Below, in pieces: positions 1 through 12,300 of a stretch of 64,000 bases of DNA. The first letter of the stretch is position 1. Every line of letters begins with the position of its first letter. The notes below the pieces were generated by a model. The model did not search any database. It was given only the letters and a program-made list of their open reading frames with translations, and was not told where the DNA came from. Origin of the DNA: Burkholderia vietnamiensis LMG 10929 (GTDB taxonomy: Bacteria > Pseudomonadota > Gammaproteobacteria > Burkholderiales > Burkholderiaceae). The stretch spans positions 1-64,000 of the forward strand of contig NZ_CP009632.1 in assembly GCF_000959445.1 (NCBI RefSeq), given 5' to 3'. The position numbers were made by a program, and so were the translations under genes.

Positions 1-2284
1 GCTCGACGAGCGCACGCGCGAACTCGCGCACGCGCAGGAACAACTGGCGCGCGTGTCCACCGTCGATGTGCCGCAGGCACTTCGCACCGCGCTTGCCGAT
101 GCGCAGGGTTTGCGCGGCAGCGCTCAGCGGGAACAGGCGCTCGAGCGCGACATCGCGGCCGCCGAACGCACGCTCGCCGACGCGCTCGATGCGCTCGGCC
201 AGTGGCGCCGACCGGTCGACGCGCTGCGCGTGCTCGATGTGCCGTCGGCTGCTCGGCTCGGCGTGCTGCTGAACGAAGCCAGTGAGCGCGCGAGTGCGGC
301 GGCGGCCGCGCGCGATGCACGTGACGGCGCGCGCGAAGAACTCGAACGCCTCGAACTGCAGGAGCGGCATTTCGCGGAGACGCACAAGGTCGTCACGACC
401 GCGGAAGTGCTGGCCGCACGCGCACGCCGCGACGTCGCATGGGGCGACGTCCGCAACGGCGCGGTCGACCTGGCCATCGGTGCGCCGGCCGTCGACGATG
501 CGATCCGCCTGGCCGACGAACTCGTCGACGCGCAGCTCGGCGCCACGCAAGCGGCGGCCGCGCTGCAATCGCTGCGCCAGCAGGTCGAGTCGGCGCGCGC
601 AGTGCTCGCGCGCCGGCAGGCGGCGATGGACGAGCGCGAGCGTGAGCTCGCCGCGCATCGCAGCGCGTGGGCGGAACTCGCGACGGCGGCCGGCGTACCC
701 GGCATGCCGCTCGCGGCGATGAACGACTGGCTCGCGAAGCGCGATTCGGTTTTGGCCGCGCAGCTGGAGCTCGACCGGCAGCGCCGCGAGCTCGCGACGA
801 TCCGCGATGCGCGCACCGCGACCGAACACGCGTTGCGTGCGGCGCTGCGTGCCGTATCCCGCGCCGACGACGCCGACGGGTTGGCGGCGCTCGTCGCGAT
901 CGCCGAGACATACGTGCAGACGGCCGAAAAGACGCTCGCGCAGAAGGAGAGCCTCGAGGACCGCGTGCGCGAAGCGGACCGCGGCTGCGCGACCGCGCGC
1001 TCGCGGGCCGGCCAGGCCGAAACTGCGTATGACGCCTGGCACGCGCAATGGCTCGAGGCGCTTGCCGACGCACAGCTTTCCGCGAGCGCCGGCACGCTGG
1101 CCGCCGCGGAAGGTGCGCTCGGGCTCGCGACGACGGTGACGGTCGAGCTCGCTGCGGCCGACGCGCCGCGCAACCGGATGGCGGCGATCCGTGCAGAACT
1201 CGCTGCGCTCGAGGCCGGTGCGCGTCGGCTCGCGGGCGCGCTCGCGCCGTCATGGCTGGCGGGCGACGACTGGCTGGACGTCGCGCGCCGGTTGACCGTG
1301 CGGCTGGCGGCGGCACGGGAAACGGCACGCGCGGTCGATCGTGCCGACGAGGCGGTGACGCAGGCCGACGACAAGGTGGCTGATGCGGCCGCCGCGGTGG
1401 CCGGTGCGCAGGCACGCGTTCAGCCGCTGCTGCAGCTGGCGGCGGTCGCGACGATCGATGCGGCGTTGCCGCTGGCCGAGCGCTCGGATCGGCAGCGCGC
1501 GCTTCGACAGGCCGTGGACGCCGCGAAGCAAGCGCTGGTGCGCGACGGCGACGGGTTGTCCCAGTCGGCGATCGAGGCGGAAGTCGAGGAGCAGGACATC
1601 GCCGACGTGCCCGCGCAGCTCGAAGAAGTGAAGCAGGCGCTCAGCGACATCGGCGCGCGCCTGAACGCGCTCGCCCAGCAACAGGTCGTCGCGCAGCAGG
1701 CGTTCGGCGCGATCGACGGACAGGCCAACGCGGCGCTGGCCGAGGCGAAGCGCCAGGAAGCGTTGGCGGCGATGGGCGAGGCGGCCGAGCAGTATCTCGA
1801 AGCCGCTACGGCGAGCCGTCTGCTGAAGTGGGCGATCGATCGCTATCGCGACCAGAAGCAGGGGCCGATGCTGCGCCGCGCGGGCGAGATTTTCGCGGGG
1901 CTCACGCTCGGCGAATTCGCGCGGCTCACCGTCGACACCGAACGGTCGCCGCCCGCGCTGTATGCGCGGCGCACGAAGGGCACGTCGGTGGACGTCGCGG
2001 GCCTGAGCGAAGGCACGCGCGACCAGCTGTTCCTCGCGCTGCGGATCGCGGCGCTCGAATTGCAGCTTGCCAGCCGGCCCGGCCTGCCATTCGTTGCCGA
2101 CGACCTGTTCATCAACTTCGACGATACGCGTGCGAAGGCGGGGCTCGAGGCGCTGCGCGATCTGTCGACGCGCACGCAGGTGCTGTTCCTCACGCACCAC
2201 GATCACTTGCTGCCGCTCGTGCGCGACGTGTTCGGCGTGCAGGTGAACGTGGTGGCGTTGCAGCGCGAGGCGACCGGTGCGTGA
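1..2284 (+). CDS. YhaN-like AAA ATPase (SbcC/RecN-type), 5' end outside window
   Basis: The reading frame is open from base 2, so the gene starts left of the window and only the C-terminal 760 or so residues are seen. Most of this is long Ala/Glu/Arg-rich coiled coil. The last 120 residues hold an ABC-type ATPase half: a signature-like GLSEGTRDQL (about base 2000) and a Walker B-like LPFVADDLF (about base 2087), followed by a D-loop region and an H-loop-like LTHHDHL. This is the architecture of YhaN/SbcC-like proteins, which normally pair with a metallophosphoesterase (YhaM/SbcD-like) encoded just upstream; that partner would lie outside the window. A role in DNA end processing or repair is inferred from family. 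The N-terminal Walker A is not visible. Confidence 0.8.
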   Translation, partial: LDERTRELAHAQEQLARVSTVDVPQALRTALADAQGLRGSAQREQALERDIAAAERTLADALDALGQWRRPVDALRVLDVPSAARLGVLLNEASERASAAAAARDARDGAREELERLELQERHFAETHKVVTTAEVLAARARRDVAWGDVRNGAVDLAIGAPAVDDAIRLADELVDAQLGATQAAAALQSLRQQVESARAVLARRQAAMDERERELAAHRSAWAELATAAGVPGMPLAAMNDWLAKRDSVLAAQLELDRQRRELATIRDARTATEHALRAALRAVSRADDADGLAALVAIAETYVQTAEKTLAQKESLEDRVREADRGCATARSRAGQAETAYDAWHAQWLEALADAQLSASAGTLAAAEGALGLATTVTVELAAADAPRNRMAAIRAELAALEAGARRLAGALAPSWLAGDDWLDVARRLTVRLAAARETARAVDRADEAVTQADDKVADAAAAVAGAQARVQPLLQLAAVATIDAALPLAERSDRQRALRQAVDAAKQALVRDGDGLSQSAIEAEVEEQDIADVPAQLEEVKQALSDIGARLNALAQQQVVAQQAFGAIDGQANAALAEAKRQEALAAMGEAAEQYLEAATASRLLKWAIDRYRDQKQGPMLRRAGEIFAGLTLGEFARLTVDTERSPPALYARRTKGTSVDVAGLSEGTRDQLFLALRIAALELQLASRPGLPFVADDLFINFDDTRAKAGLEALRDLSTRTQVLFLTHHDHLLPLVRDVFGVQVNVVALQREATGA

Positions 2285-2402
2285 TGGCGAGCGGCGCGCT
2301 ACCCGATAGGTGGGAATGGTCGTCGCGGACAGGTAGTATGTGCGGTTGCGAAATGCCGACGGCCGGCCCGCTCGTCGCGGGCCGGCCACACGAGGGAGCG
2401 AC

Positions 2403-2927
2403 ATGAACAAGCTGGTAGCCGCCATCGCGTTCGCGGCCGACAAACACCGAAATCAGCGACGCAAGGACGAAGACGCGTCGCCGTACATCAATCACCCGAT
2501 CGCGCTCGCCGACGTGCTGGCCAACGAGGCAGGCATCGACGACGAGCGCGTGCTCGTCGCGGCGGTGCTGCACGACACGATCGAGGATACGGAGACCACC
2601 GAGCAGGAACTGCTGCGACTGTTCGGCAAGGACGTCGCGGACATCGTGATGGAAGTCAGCGACGACAAGTCGTTGCCGAAAGATGAGCGCAAGCGCCTGC
2701 AGGTCGAGCATGCGGGCAGCATCAGCCGGCGTGCGAAGCTCGTGAAGCTCGCCGACAAGGTCTGCAATGTGCGCGACATCGCGCGGCATCCGCCGGCCGA
2801 CTGGCCGATCGAGCGCAAGCGCGCGTATTTCGACTGGGCGAAGTCGGTCGTCGACCGGATGCGCGGCGTGCATCCTGGCCTTGAAGCGCTCTTCGATGCC
2901 GCGTACACCGCGCGGCCCGCCGAGTGA
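2403..2927 (+). CDS. HD-domain phosphohydrolase, MESH1/SpoT-hydrolase-like
   Basis: A 174-residue single-domain HD protein. The metal-binding motif HDTIEDT lies near residue 58 and a second conserved block KLADKVCNVRDI about 65 residues on, both typical of the ppGpp-hydrolase half of RelA/SpoT and of the small MESH1-type alarmone or NADPH phosphatases. No synthetase, TGS or ACT domain is present, so it is a stand-alone hydrolase. The ATG at 2403 was chosen because GAGGGAG stands seven bases upstream; an in-frame ATG at 2340 lacks such a site. It is followed after nine bases by the DUF429 gene, suggesting co-transcription. Substrate (ppGpp, NADPH or another nucleotide) cannot be told from sequence. 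Confidence 0.85.
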   Translation: MNKLVAAIAFAADKHRNQRRKDEDASPYINHPIALADVLANEAGIDDERVLVAAVLHDTIEDTETTEQELLRLFGKDVADIVMEVSDDKSLPKDERKRLQVEHAGSISRRAKLVKLADKVCNVRDIARHPPADWPIERKRAYFDWAKSVVDRMRGVHPGLEALFDAAYTARPAE

Positions 2928-2936
2928 TAGGCGGCC

Positions 2937-3620
2937 ATGCCGGCGGCCCGATTTCGATCCGTCGCGCGACCGCTGCCCGCGGTGGCGGGTGTCGACGTGG
3001 GCGGCGACAAGAAACAATGCGATCTGGTGATCCTGCGCGGCGCGGCGATCGTCTATAGCGCGGCGCGGATCGCGCCCGAGGCGCTGCCCGCGCTGTGTAT
3101 CGAGCATGACGTGGTGGCCGTCGGCGTCGACGCGCCGAGCATTTGGTGGACGGGCAGCGGTCGTCGGGCCGCCGAGCAGGCGCTCGCGCGCGAACGGATT
3201 TCATGCTTTCCGACGCCGTCGCGCGAGCAGGCCGTAGCGAGCGCGTCGGGCTTCTTCGACTGGATGTTCATCGGAGAGCGCGTTTACCGCGCGCTGGCGG
3301 ATACCTATCCGTTGCTCACCGACGCGCGGTATGCGGGCGGGCGCATGAGCTTCGAGACTTACCCGTATGCAATTACGTGCGCGTTGCTCGGCAAGGCGAT
3401 CGCCTCGGCGAAGCAGAAGCGCAACCAGCGCCGGCAATTATTGATGCAGCTCGGGGTCGACGTGACCGCACTTCGATCGGTGGACGCACGCGATGCGACG
3501 CTTTGCGCGTTGACCGCGCAATACGTGATCGATGGAAACGCGCATGCGTATGGGGATGCGGCGGGCGGCTATATCCGCGTGCCGGTGGTCGACCGGACGA
3601 TCGTTCTCGATACGCTGTAG
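2937..3620 (+). CDS. DUF429 family protein (predicted RNase H-like fold)
   Basis: A 227-residue protein beginning close to VAGVDVGGDKK, an RNase H-fold first strand with a conserved Asp, and containing GVDAPSIW and FPTPSREQ, all features I associate with DUF429 (predicted RNase H-like nucleases). The conserved C-terminal block DARDATLCALTAQ matches the acidic third motif of the family. The ATG lies nine bases after the HD-domain gene stop, so the two probably form one transcript. No biochemical function is established for the family; nuclease activity is only a fold-based prediction. Confidence 0.7.
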   Translation: MPAARFRSVARPLPAVAGVDVGGDKKQCDLVILRGAAIVYSAARIAPEALPALCIEHDVVAVGVDAPSIWWTGSGRRAAEQALARERISCFPTPSREQAVASASGFFDWMFIGERVYRALADTYPLLTDARYAGGRMSFETYPYAITCALLGKAIASAKQKRNQRRQLLMQLGVDVTALRSVDARDATLCALTAQYVIDGNAHAYGDAAGGYIRVPVVDRTIVLDTL

Positions 3621-3777
3621 CGACGCGGCGGTGTGCGGTTGAGGCTCTGATCGCACGGCGCCAAGGTGAGCCTTTTCGGGAGCTGCGCCGAGCGGTCGCC
3701 GTTGACGGCGCGAACGGTGGCGAGCGGCCGCAAGCGCGACGTGCGCAGGCGAGTCGTCTGCCTGCCGGCCGCGGCGC

Positions 3778-4215
3778 TCATTCTTCGAGAATCGACTTCG
3801 GTATGTTGGACAGATCGCAGGCGTCTGCCTGCTCGAAATACGTTTGCGCATCGTCGATCATCACGACCGCTACGTCGATCAGTTCGTCGAGTCGCTGCAG
3901 CAACGATTCGCGCCACTCGACGTCTTCATCGCGCTCCGGCGTCTTGTCGAGCTGTTCGATGATCGAGTCGGCCGTTTGCAGGAACGGGATCGCCTGCTGA
4001 TAGTTTTCGATCGAGACCATCGCAGCGTTGCGCGCACCGACGAGCCGTTCGCGATGCTCGTCCGCGAGCTCCGACTCGCCGCTGATTCGCGGCAGGACGT
4101 CCGAAATGCGTTGCAGGAGCGGCGGCACTTGTTCTTCGAGCATGACGGCGCGCTCGCGCAGGGCTGCATATTCGTCGCGAAGATCGGCGTCGCCGGATTG
4201 AGTGGTGCTGTCCAT
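3778..4215 (-). CDS. Hypothetical acidic helical protein
   Basis: An approximately 145-residue acidic, alpha-helical protein with no recognised family. The C-terminal stretch (ERDEDVEWRESLLQRLDELI) reads like a real, charge-patterned protein and codon use fits the neighbours. No signal peptide or membrane segment is seen. The start is uncertain: ATG at 4215 gives MDSTTQ, ATG at 4248 gives MPRSNN, and neither has a clear Shine-Dalgarno. It is convergent with the DUF429 gene and is transcribed away from the rRNA operon promoters. Confidence 0.55.
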   Translation of the reverse strand: MDSTTQSGDADLRDEYAALRERAVMLEEQVPPLLQRISDVLPRISGESELADEHRERLVGARNAAMVSIENYQQAIPFLQTADSIIEQLDKTPERDEDVEWRESLLQRLDELIDVAVVMIDDAQTYFEQADACDLSNIPKSILEE

Positions 4216-4460
4216 CGTCGGTATGAGTGCGTTGTTCGATCGCGGCATGATACGCGACGGCGAGCACGTCGTTGTTTGTGTCCCAGCCTGATGGCTGGCG
4301 TGAGTCAAATGCCGCGCGTGGTCGAATCGCGGCGTGGCCGCTGTTCGATATAGCGGCGCTGACTTTCCTCTTATCCGGCGGGTACCTCGTTCGTGCGGCG
4401 AGATATATAGAGCGTGATGAGCACGACACCGGAAGCCGCTGTACGCGATAGCCCAGGAGG

Positions 4461-4516
4461 CTTTTTCAAAATATTTTCACAAAGGGGTTGCGTTGCGAGG
4501 GGCGGGTGCATAGAAT
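4461..4516 (+). promoter_or_regulatory. rrn promoter P1 with UP-like element
   Basis: TTGCGT (4488-4493) and TAGAAT (4511-4516) are separated by exactly 17 bases, and an A/T-rich tract at 4461-4484 lies where an UP element would be. The sequence is 400 bases upstream of the mature 16S end, as expected for a distal rRNA promoter. Identified by eye only. Confidence 0.6.
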
Positions 4517-4648
4517 CACGCCTCTTTCGCGCTACCGGAAACGCGGCGCGGAAGGAGAAGGGAAGCGGTGCGGTTGGGTGGATGTAGTGACCCAAGTGCG
4601 CACGAAGCTGAACCCCTCACCGTCGCGACGAAGCAGTTCAAAAAGTTG

Positions 4649-4677
4649 TTGACGAGTGAAGAAAGACGGTTCATAAT
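4649..4677 (+). promoter_or_regulatory. rrn promoter P2
   Basis: TTGACG (4649-4654) and CATAAT (4672-4677) with a 17-base spacer form a near-consensus sigma-70 promoter about 245 bases upstream of the 16S gene. Together with the distal promoter this gives the tandem arrangement common to rRNA operons. Confidence 0.7.
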
Positions 4678-4737
4678 CTCGCTTCTCTGCTGCTGAAAAC
4701 GCAGCGCTGCTGAGAAACACGAAGTTCCTCGCAGAAA

Positions 4738-4751
4738 TGCTCTTTAAAAAT
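4738..4751 (+). promoter_or_regulatory. rRNA leader boxA antitermination signal
   Basis: TGCTCTTTAAAAAT matches the boxA element (TGCTCTTTAACA) that loads the Nus antitermination complex on rRNA transcripts. It sits downstream of P2 and upstream of 16S, the usual place. Confidence 0.65.
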
Positions 4752-4923
4752 TAACAGCCGATAAGTGTGGGCGCTTGATGGAAGCGAGCTGATCTTCGGA
4801 TCAGAAAGCGAAAGTATCAAGAGTCTCACACTAAAGTAAGTCAGGTTTATGAAGAGATTCATATACCTGTCAGCTTTGAGTGAGCGACCGGTTCTTAACG
4901 GAACCGAAAACAGTAACAGGTTT

Positions 4924-6456
<1,533 letters not shown>

Positions 6457-6520
6457 CCAGAGCTATCTCGCAAAATTGAGCGCTCACGCTTATCGGCTGT
6501 AAATTTAAAGACAGACTCAG

Positions 6521-6597
6521 GGGTCTGTAGCTCAGTCGGTTAGAGCACCGTCTTGATAAGGCGGGGGTCGTTGGTTCGAATCCAACCAGACCCACCA
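6521..6597 (+). tRNA. ileT: tRNA-Ile (GAT)
   Basis: A 77-base cloverleaf with acceptor GGGTCTG/CAGACCC, anticodon GAT at 6555-6557 and encoded CCA. It is the first tRNA in the 16S-23S spacer, as in most proteobacterial rRNA operons. Confidence 0.97.
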
Positions 6598-6635
6598 TTT
6601 GTCTGGCGGTAACACCCTGAGGCATCTGTACTCAT

Positions 6636-6711
6636 GGGGGCATAGCTCAGCTGGGAGAGCACCTGCTTTGCAAGCAGGGGGTCGTCGGTTCGATCCCGTC
6701 TGCCTCCACCA
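6636..6711 (+). tRNA. alaT: tRNA-Ala (TGC)
   Basis: A 76-base cloverleaf with acceptor GGGGGCA/TGCCTCC, anticodon TGC at 6669-6671 and encoded CCA. Second tRNA of the rRNA spacer. Confidence 0.97.
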
Positions 6712-6801
6712 ATCCTCAATGACAAGCGTTCGACGCGTCGAGCTTTTGTCATTGGCGATTGAGCCAGTCAGAGTGATATGAGTAACACCATATCGGCTGT
6801 C

Positions 6802-6815
6802 GTTCTTTAACAATC
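6802..6815 (+). promoter_or_regulatory. Spacer boxA antitermination signal
   Basis: GTTCTTTAACAATC lies between tRNA-Ala and 23S and resembles the second boxA usually present in rRNA spacers, which renews Nus-dependent antitermination before the 23S gene. Confidence 0.55.
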
Positions 6816-6995
6816 TGGAAGAAGTAAGTAATTTGGATAGCGGAAGCGTCTTGAGATGGACGTGGAAACTATCCGGGTTGTGATTGTATCGATGTATCTC
6901 AAGATGATTCGAACTTCATGTTCGGCTCAATTGGAATACGGCACAACGCGAGAACTCAACCTGTAGCGACTGTCGATGAGACAGACTCGTTATAG

Positions 6996-9877
<2,882 letters not shown>

Positions 9878-10029
9878 ATAACAAGTCTGCCTTGTAGATC
9901 GGCGCCGTGCGAAAGCACTGGCCGCGATCCAAAGCGACATGTTGGATTCTCGTGTGTGATACACACAACCTAAATTACTGCTTCTTCCAAGATTGGTTCT
10001 GTTGGCCACGCCAGCAGAACAACCCTCTT

Positions 10030-10145
10030 TGCCTGATGACCATAGCGAGTCGGTCCCACCCCTTCCCATCCCGAACAGGACCGTGAAACGACTCTACGCC
10101 GATGATAGTGCGGATTCCCGTGTGAAAGTAGGTAATCGTCAGGCT
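10030..10145 (+). rRNA. rrf: 5S ribosomal RNA
   Basis: TGCCTGATGACC at the 5' end pairs with GGTAATCGTCAGGCT at the 3' end; the conserved CCCGAAC and GATGATAGTG blocks are present. About 116 bases, last gene of the rRNA operon. Confidence 0.95.
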
Positions 10146-10160
10146 CCCCTAAGCCAAGAA

Positions 10161-10187
10161 CCCCCGCCCGAACAGGCGGGGGTTTTT
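10161..10187 (+). terminator. rRNA operon intrinsic terminator
   Basis: Perfect 8-bp GC stem CCCCCGCC (10161-10168) / GGCGGGGG (10175-10182) with a six-base loop and a T5 tract, 15 bases after 5S. Confidence 0.9.
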
Positions 10188-10395
10188 GCATTGGCGCGGC
10201 AGAAAGAGCACTCGGCCAGTTGCATCGGCTCGAGTCGGCAGGATCGAACGAACCCGGTCGGTTTGCGATAGCTTGGCAAGGTGTCCGGCACCGAGGTGCT
10301 CCAAGCGCTCACTGTCAGCATGGGTCCACGAGCCCGCCCATATCCCCCGATCGTTACGCTGCCGCGAAAATGCCATCGCCGGAATATTCGATGCA

Positions 10396-10773
10396 TCAGG
10401 CTTGCGATACCTGCGATGCATGTCCGGCAGCCACGTGCCAACGATCTCCCGCTTGGCGCCACAGCCGCGTGTAGGCGAACCTGCCGCTAAACGCCGTGCC
10501 ATCGAAATCACCGGCAAGCACGACCGTTGTCGCGGTGACGATCATCTCGCCGATTGCCTGTACCCGCATCTCCACGAGATCCAGCGTGTCCACGCGCAAC
10601 AGCTTCGCGCGATGCGCGGCCAGGTCGTCGTGTTTCGAAATGATCTGCCCCGTCGGAACGGTGAAAAGCAGGTCATCATCAAGCAACGTGTCCAATGCGT
10701 CGACGTCATTGCTCAGCATTGCCGCGCGGAGCGCGATTTCATACGGTTCAATGATTTCACGAACTGAATTCAT
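10396..10773 (-). CDS. NTF2-like / DUF4440 protein
   Basis: A 125-residue protein with the NTF2-like (SnoaL/DUF4440) pattern: helical N-terminus with EIALRAAMLSNDVDALDTLL, then alternating strands ending in TRLWRQAGDRWHVAAGHAS, the classical last strand of this fold. The start at 10773 was preferred because GAGG stands seven bases upstream; an ATG at 10788 has none. Family members are small ketosteroid-isomerase-like enzymes or binding proteins of mostly unknown role. It is a stand-alone gene convergent with the rRNA operon. Confidence 0.75.
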   Translation of the reverse strand: MNSVREIIEPYEIALRAAMLSNDVDALDTLLDDDLLFTVPTGQIISKHDDLAAHRAKLLRVDTLDLVEMRVQAIGEMIVTATTVVLAGDFDGTAFSGRFAYTRLWRQAGDRWHVAAGHASQVSQA

Positions 10774-11148
10774 GTCCGGGCCTCGCATCAGCTTGAAAAG
10801 TCGGGGTTTGCTGCATCGTCCATAAGGCGCTACGGAAGCTCGGCTACGCGGCCAACGTCATTCGGCCTTCGACCTTCATTGAAAACGCTGTCATCGGCGT
10901 CGGCCACACGGCGGTCGATGTGAGGCGCCGCCCCAAAAGAGAGACGCGACCGCGACATTGAATATGTCGTCTGCTTGGAGCGCTCACCTCAGCATCCATC
11001 TGCCGCGCCGCATCACGCCACAAGAGCCACCGGCTCCAATCAACAGTACACCGCCATTCCAGAATCGCATCCAAATCCACCGCCGGTCCCGCGCAGCGAG
11101 CGTTGACGCACCAAACCACAGTACACGCCCGCGCCCGACCGTATCGGC
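10774..11148. other. Intergenic stretch without recognised gene
   Basis: About 375 bases between the NTF2-like gene and the AraC gene, both on the minus strand. Frames open here are GC-driven and have no plausible start or family resemblance. It should contain the promoter of the NTF2-like gene, but I could not pick a convincing one. Confidence 0.5.
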
Positions 11149-12162
11149 TCAACCCCCTCCATGCTCCAACTGCGCCGCATTGACGTCGCGCCGGAAAGCC
11201 CCCGGACTCGTCCCCGTCCATTTGCGGAACGCGCGATGAAACGCACTCGGCTCGGTGAAGCCGAGTTCGGCTGCGATTTCCGCGACACTGAGCTTGTGTC
11301 CGCGCAGCAGCGACTGTGCCAGCGCACTGCGCAGCTCGTCCTTGATCGCCGCGAAACTCTGACCCTCGCTGCGCAAGCGCCGACGCAGCGTCGCCGGTGT
11401 CGTGCCGAGACGCACGGCCAGCGTGTCGAAGTCCGGCCACTCGGCGGCCGGTAACGCTTTCAGGTGCGCACGTGTCTTCGCGACCCAGCCGCTGTCGTGC
11501 CGGTAACGGACCAGCAAGTTCCCCGGTGCGCCGCGCAGAAACGTCTTCAGCGATTGTGCGGAGCGGATCGTCGGCAACGGCAGATACGCGGCATTGAACG
11601 CAAGCCTGCTGTCGGGGCGATCGAAATGCACCGGTACACCGAAGAATTGATGGTAGTCGCTGCGCTGCTCCGGGCTGGGGCACGCAAAATCGATGCGTTG
11701 CAGCGGAATCCGCCGCCCGATCAGCCAGCATGCGACCCCGAGCAGTATCAGCCAGAACGTCCGGTAAGCGAACGCCGAATAGGGCGCGCCCGCTTGCGTG
11801 AGGACGATCTGCGCCTGACCGTCGGCGACGACGAGCTCGCCGCGCGGTTCGTCGAGTACCACGCGCAGAAACTGCAGCGCGCGCCGTAGCGCCTTCTCCA
11901 GCGTGCCGGCACCCAGCACGGCGTGACACAGCAACGTGAAGCTGCCGCGCCGCATCGGTCGAGCCGCAAGCCCGAAGAATTCGTCGTCGATCGCGCTGGC
12001 GATCGCGAGCCACAGCCGCCCGTACTGCTGCGGCGTGACGGGTTCGCGCACCGCAGTCGGGAGTCCGGCCGTCCGCAGCACCGGCTCGGCCGCGATGCGT
12101 TGCCGGTGCAGGCATTCGAGCGCATCCTCGACGAAACCGGGCGAAATCATCTGCGGCGCCAT
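11149..12162 (-). CDS. AraC family transcriptional regulator (arabinose-binding-like N-domain)
   Basis: About 337 residues. The N-terminal two thirds match the Arabinose_bd-type sensor domain of AraC regulators (FFGVPVHFDRPDSRLAF is a typical end of it), and the C-terminus is a double helix-turn-helix domain (SVAEIAAELGFTEPSAFHRA, then FRKWTGTSPGAFRR). The ATG at 12162 was chosen, with GGAGAAG nine bases upstream; a TTG at 12189 in the same frame is the alternative. It is divergent from the acyl-CoA synthetase operon, with about 140 bases between start codons, so it is the likely local activator, responding to a substrate of that pathway. Confidence 0.88.
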   Translation of the reverse strand: MAPQMISPGFVEDALECLHRQRIAAEPVLRTAGLPTAVREPVTPQQYGRLWLAIASAIDDEFFGLAARPMRRGSFTLLCHAVLGAGTLEKALRRALQFLRVVLDEPRGELVVADGQAQIVLTQAGAPYSAFAYRTFWLILLGVACWLIGRRIPLQRIDFACPSPEQRSDYHQFFGVPVHFDRPDSRLAFNAAYLPLPTIRSAQSLKTFLRGAPGNLLVRYRHDSGWVAKTRAHLKALPAAEWPDFDTLAVRLGTTPATLRRRLRSEGQSFAAIKDELRSALAQSLLRGHKLSVAEIAAELGFTEPSAFHRAFRKWTGTSPGAFRRDVNAAQLEHGGG

Positions 12163-12300
12163 ACTCTTGATCTTCTCCGGACATGGCAAAAGCGATCACG
12201 ATTCTAGATTCGCTTTGTCATTGATTGCAATGTGGCCGCTGTCTACCATCATCGACATAGCCGCGGTTCGCCGACGGTCATAACGAAACAGGAGACAAGC

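Noticed and set aside
124..2443. Long minus-strand frames opposite the YhaN-like gene (up to 416 codons)
   Set aside because: They mirror the very high GC3 of the real gene, have Arg/Ser/Ala-only composition and no start signals.
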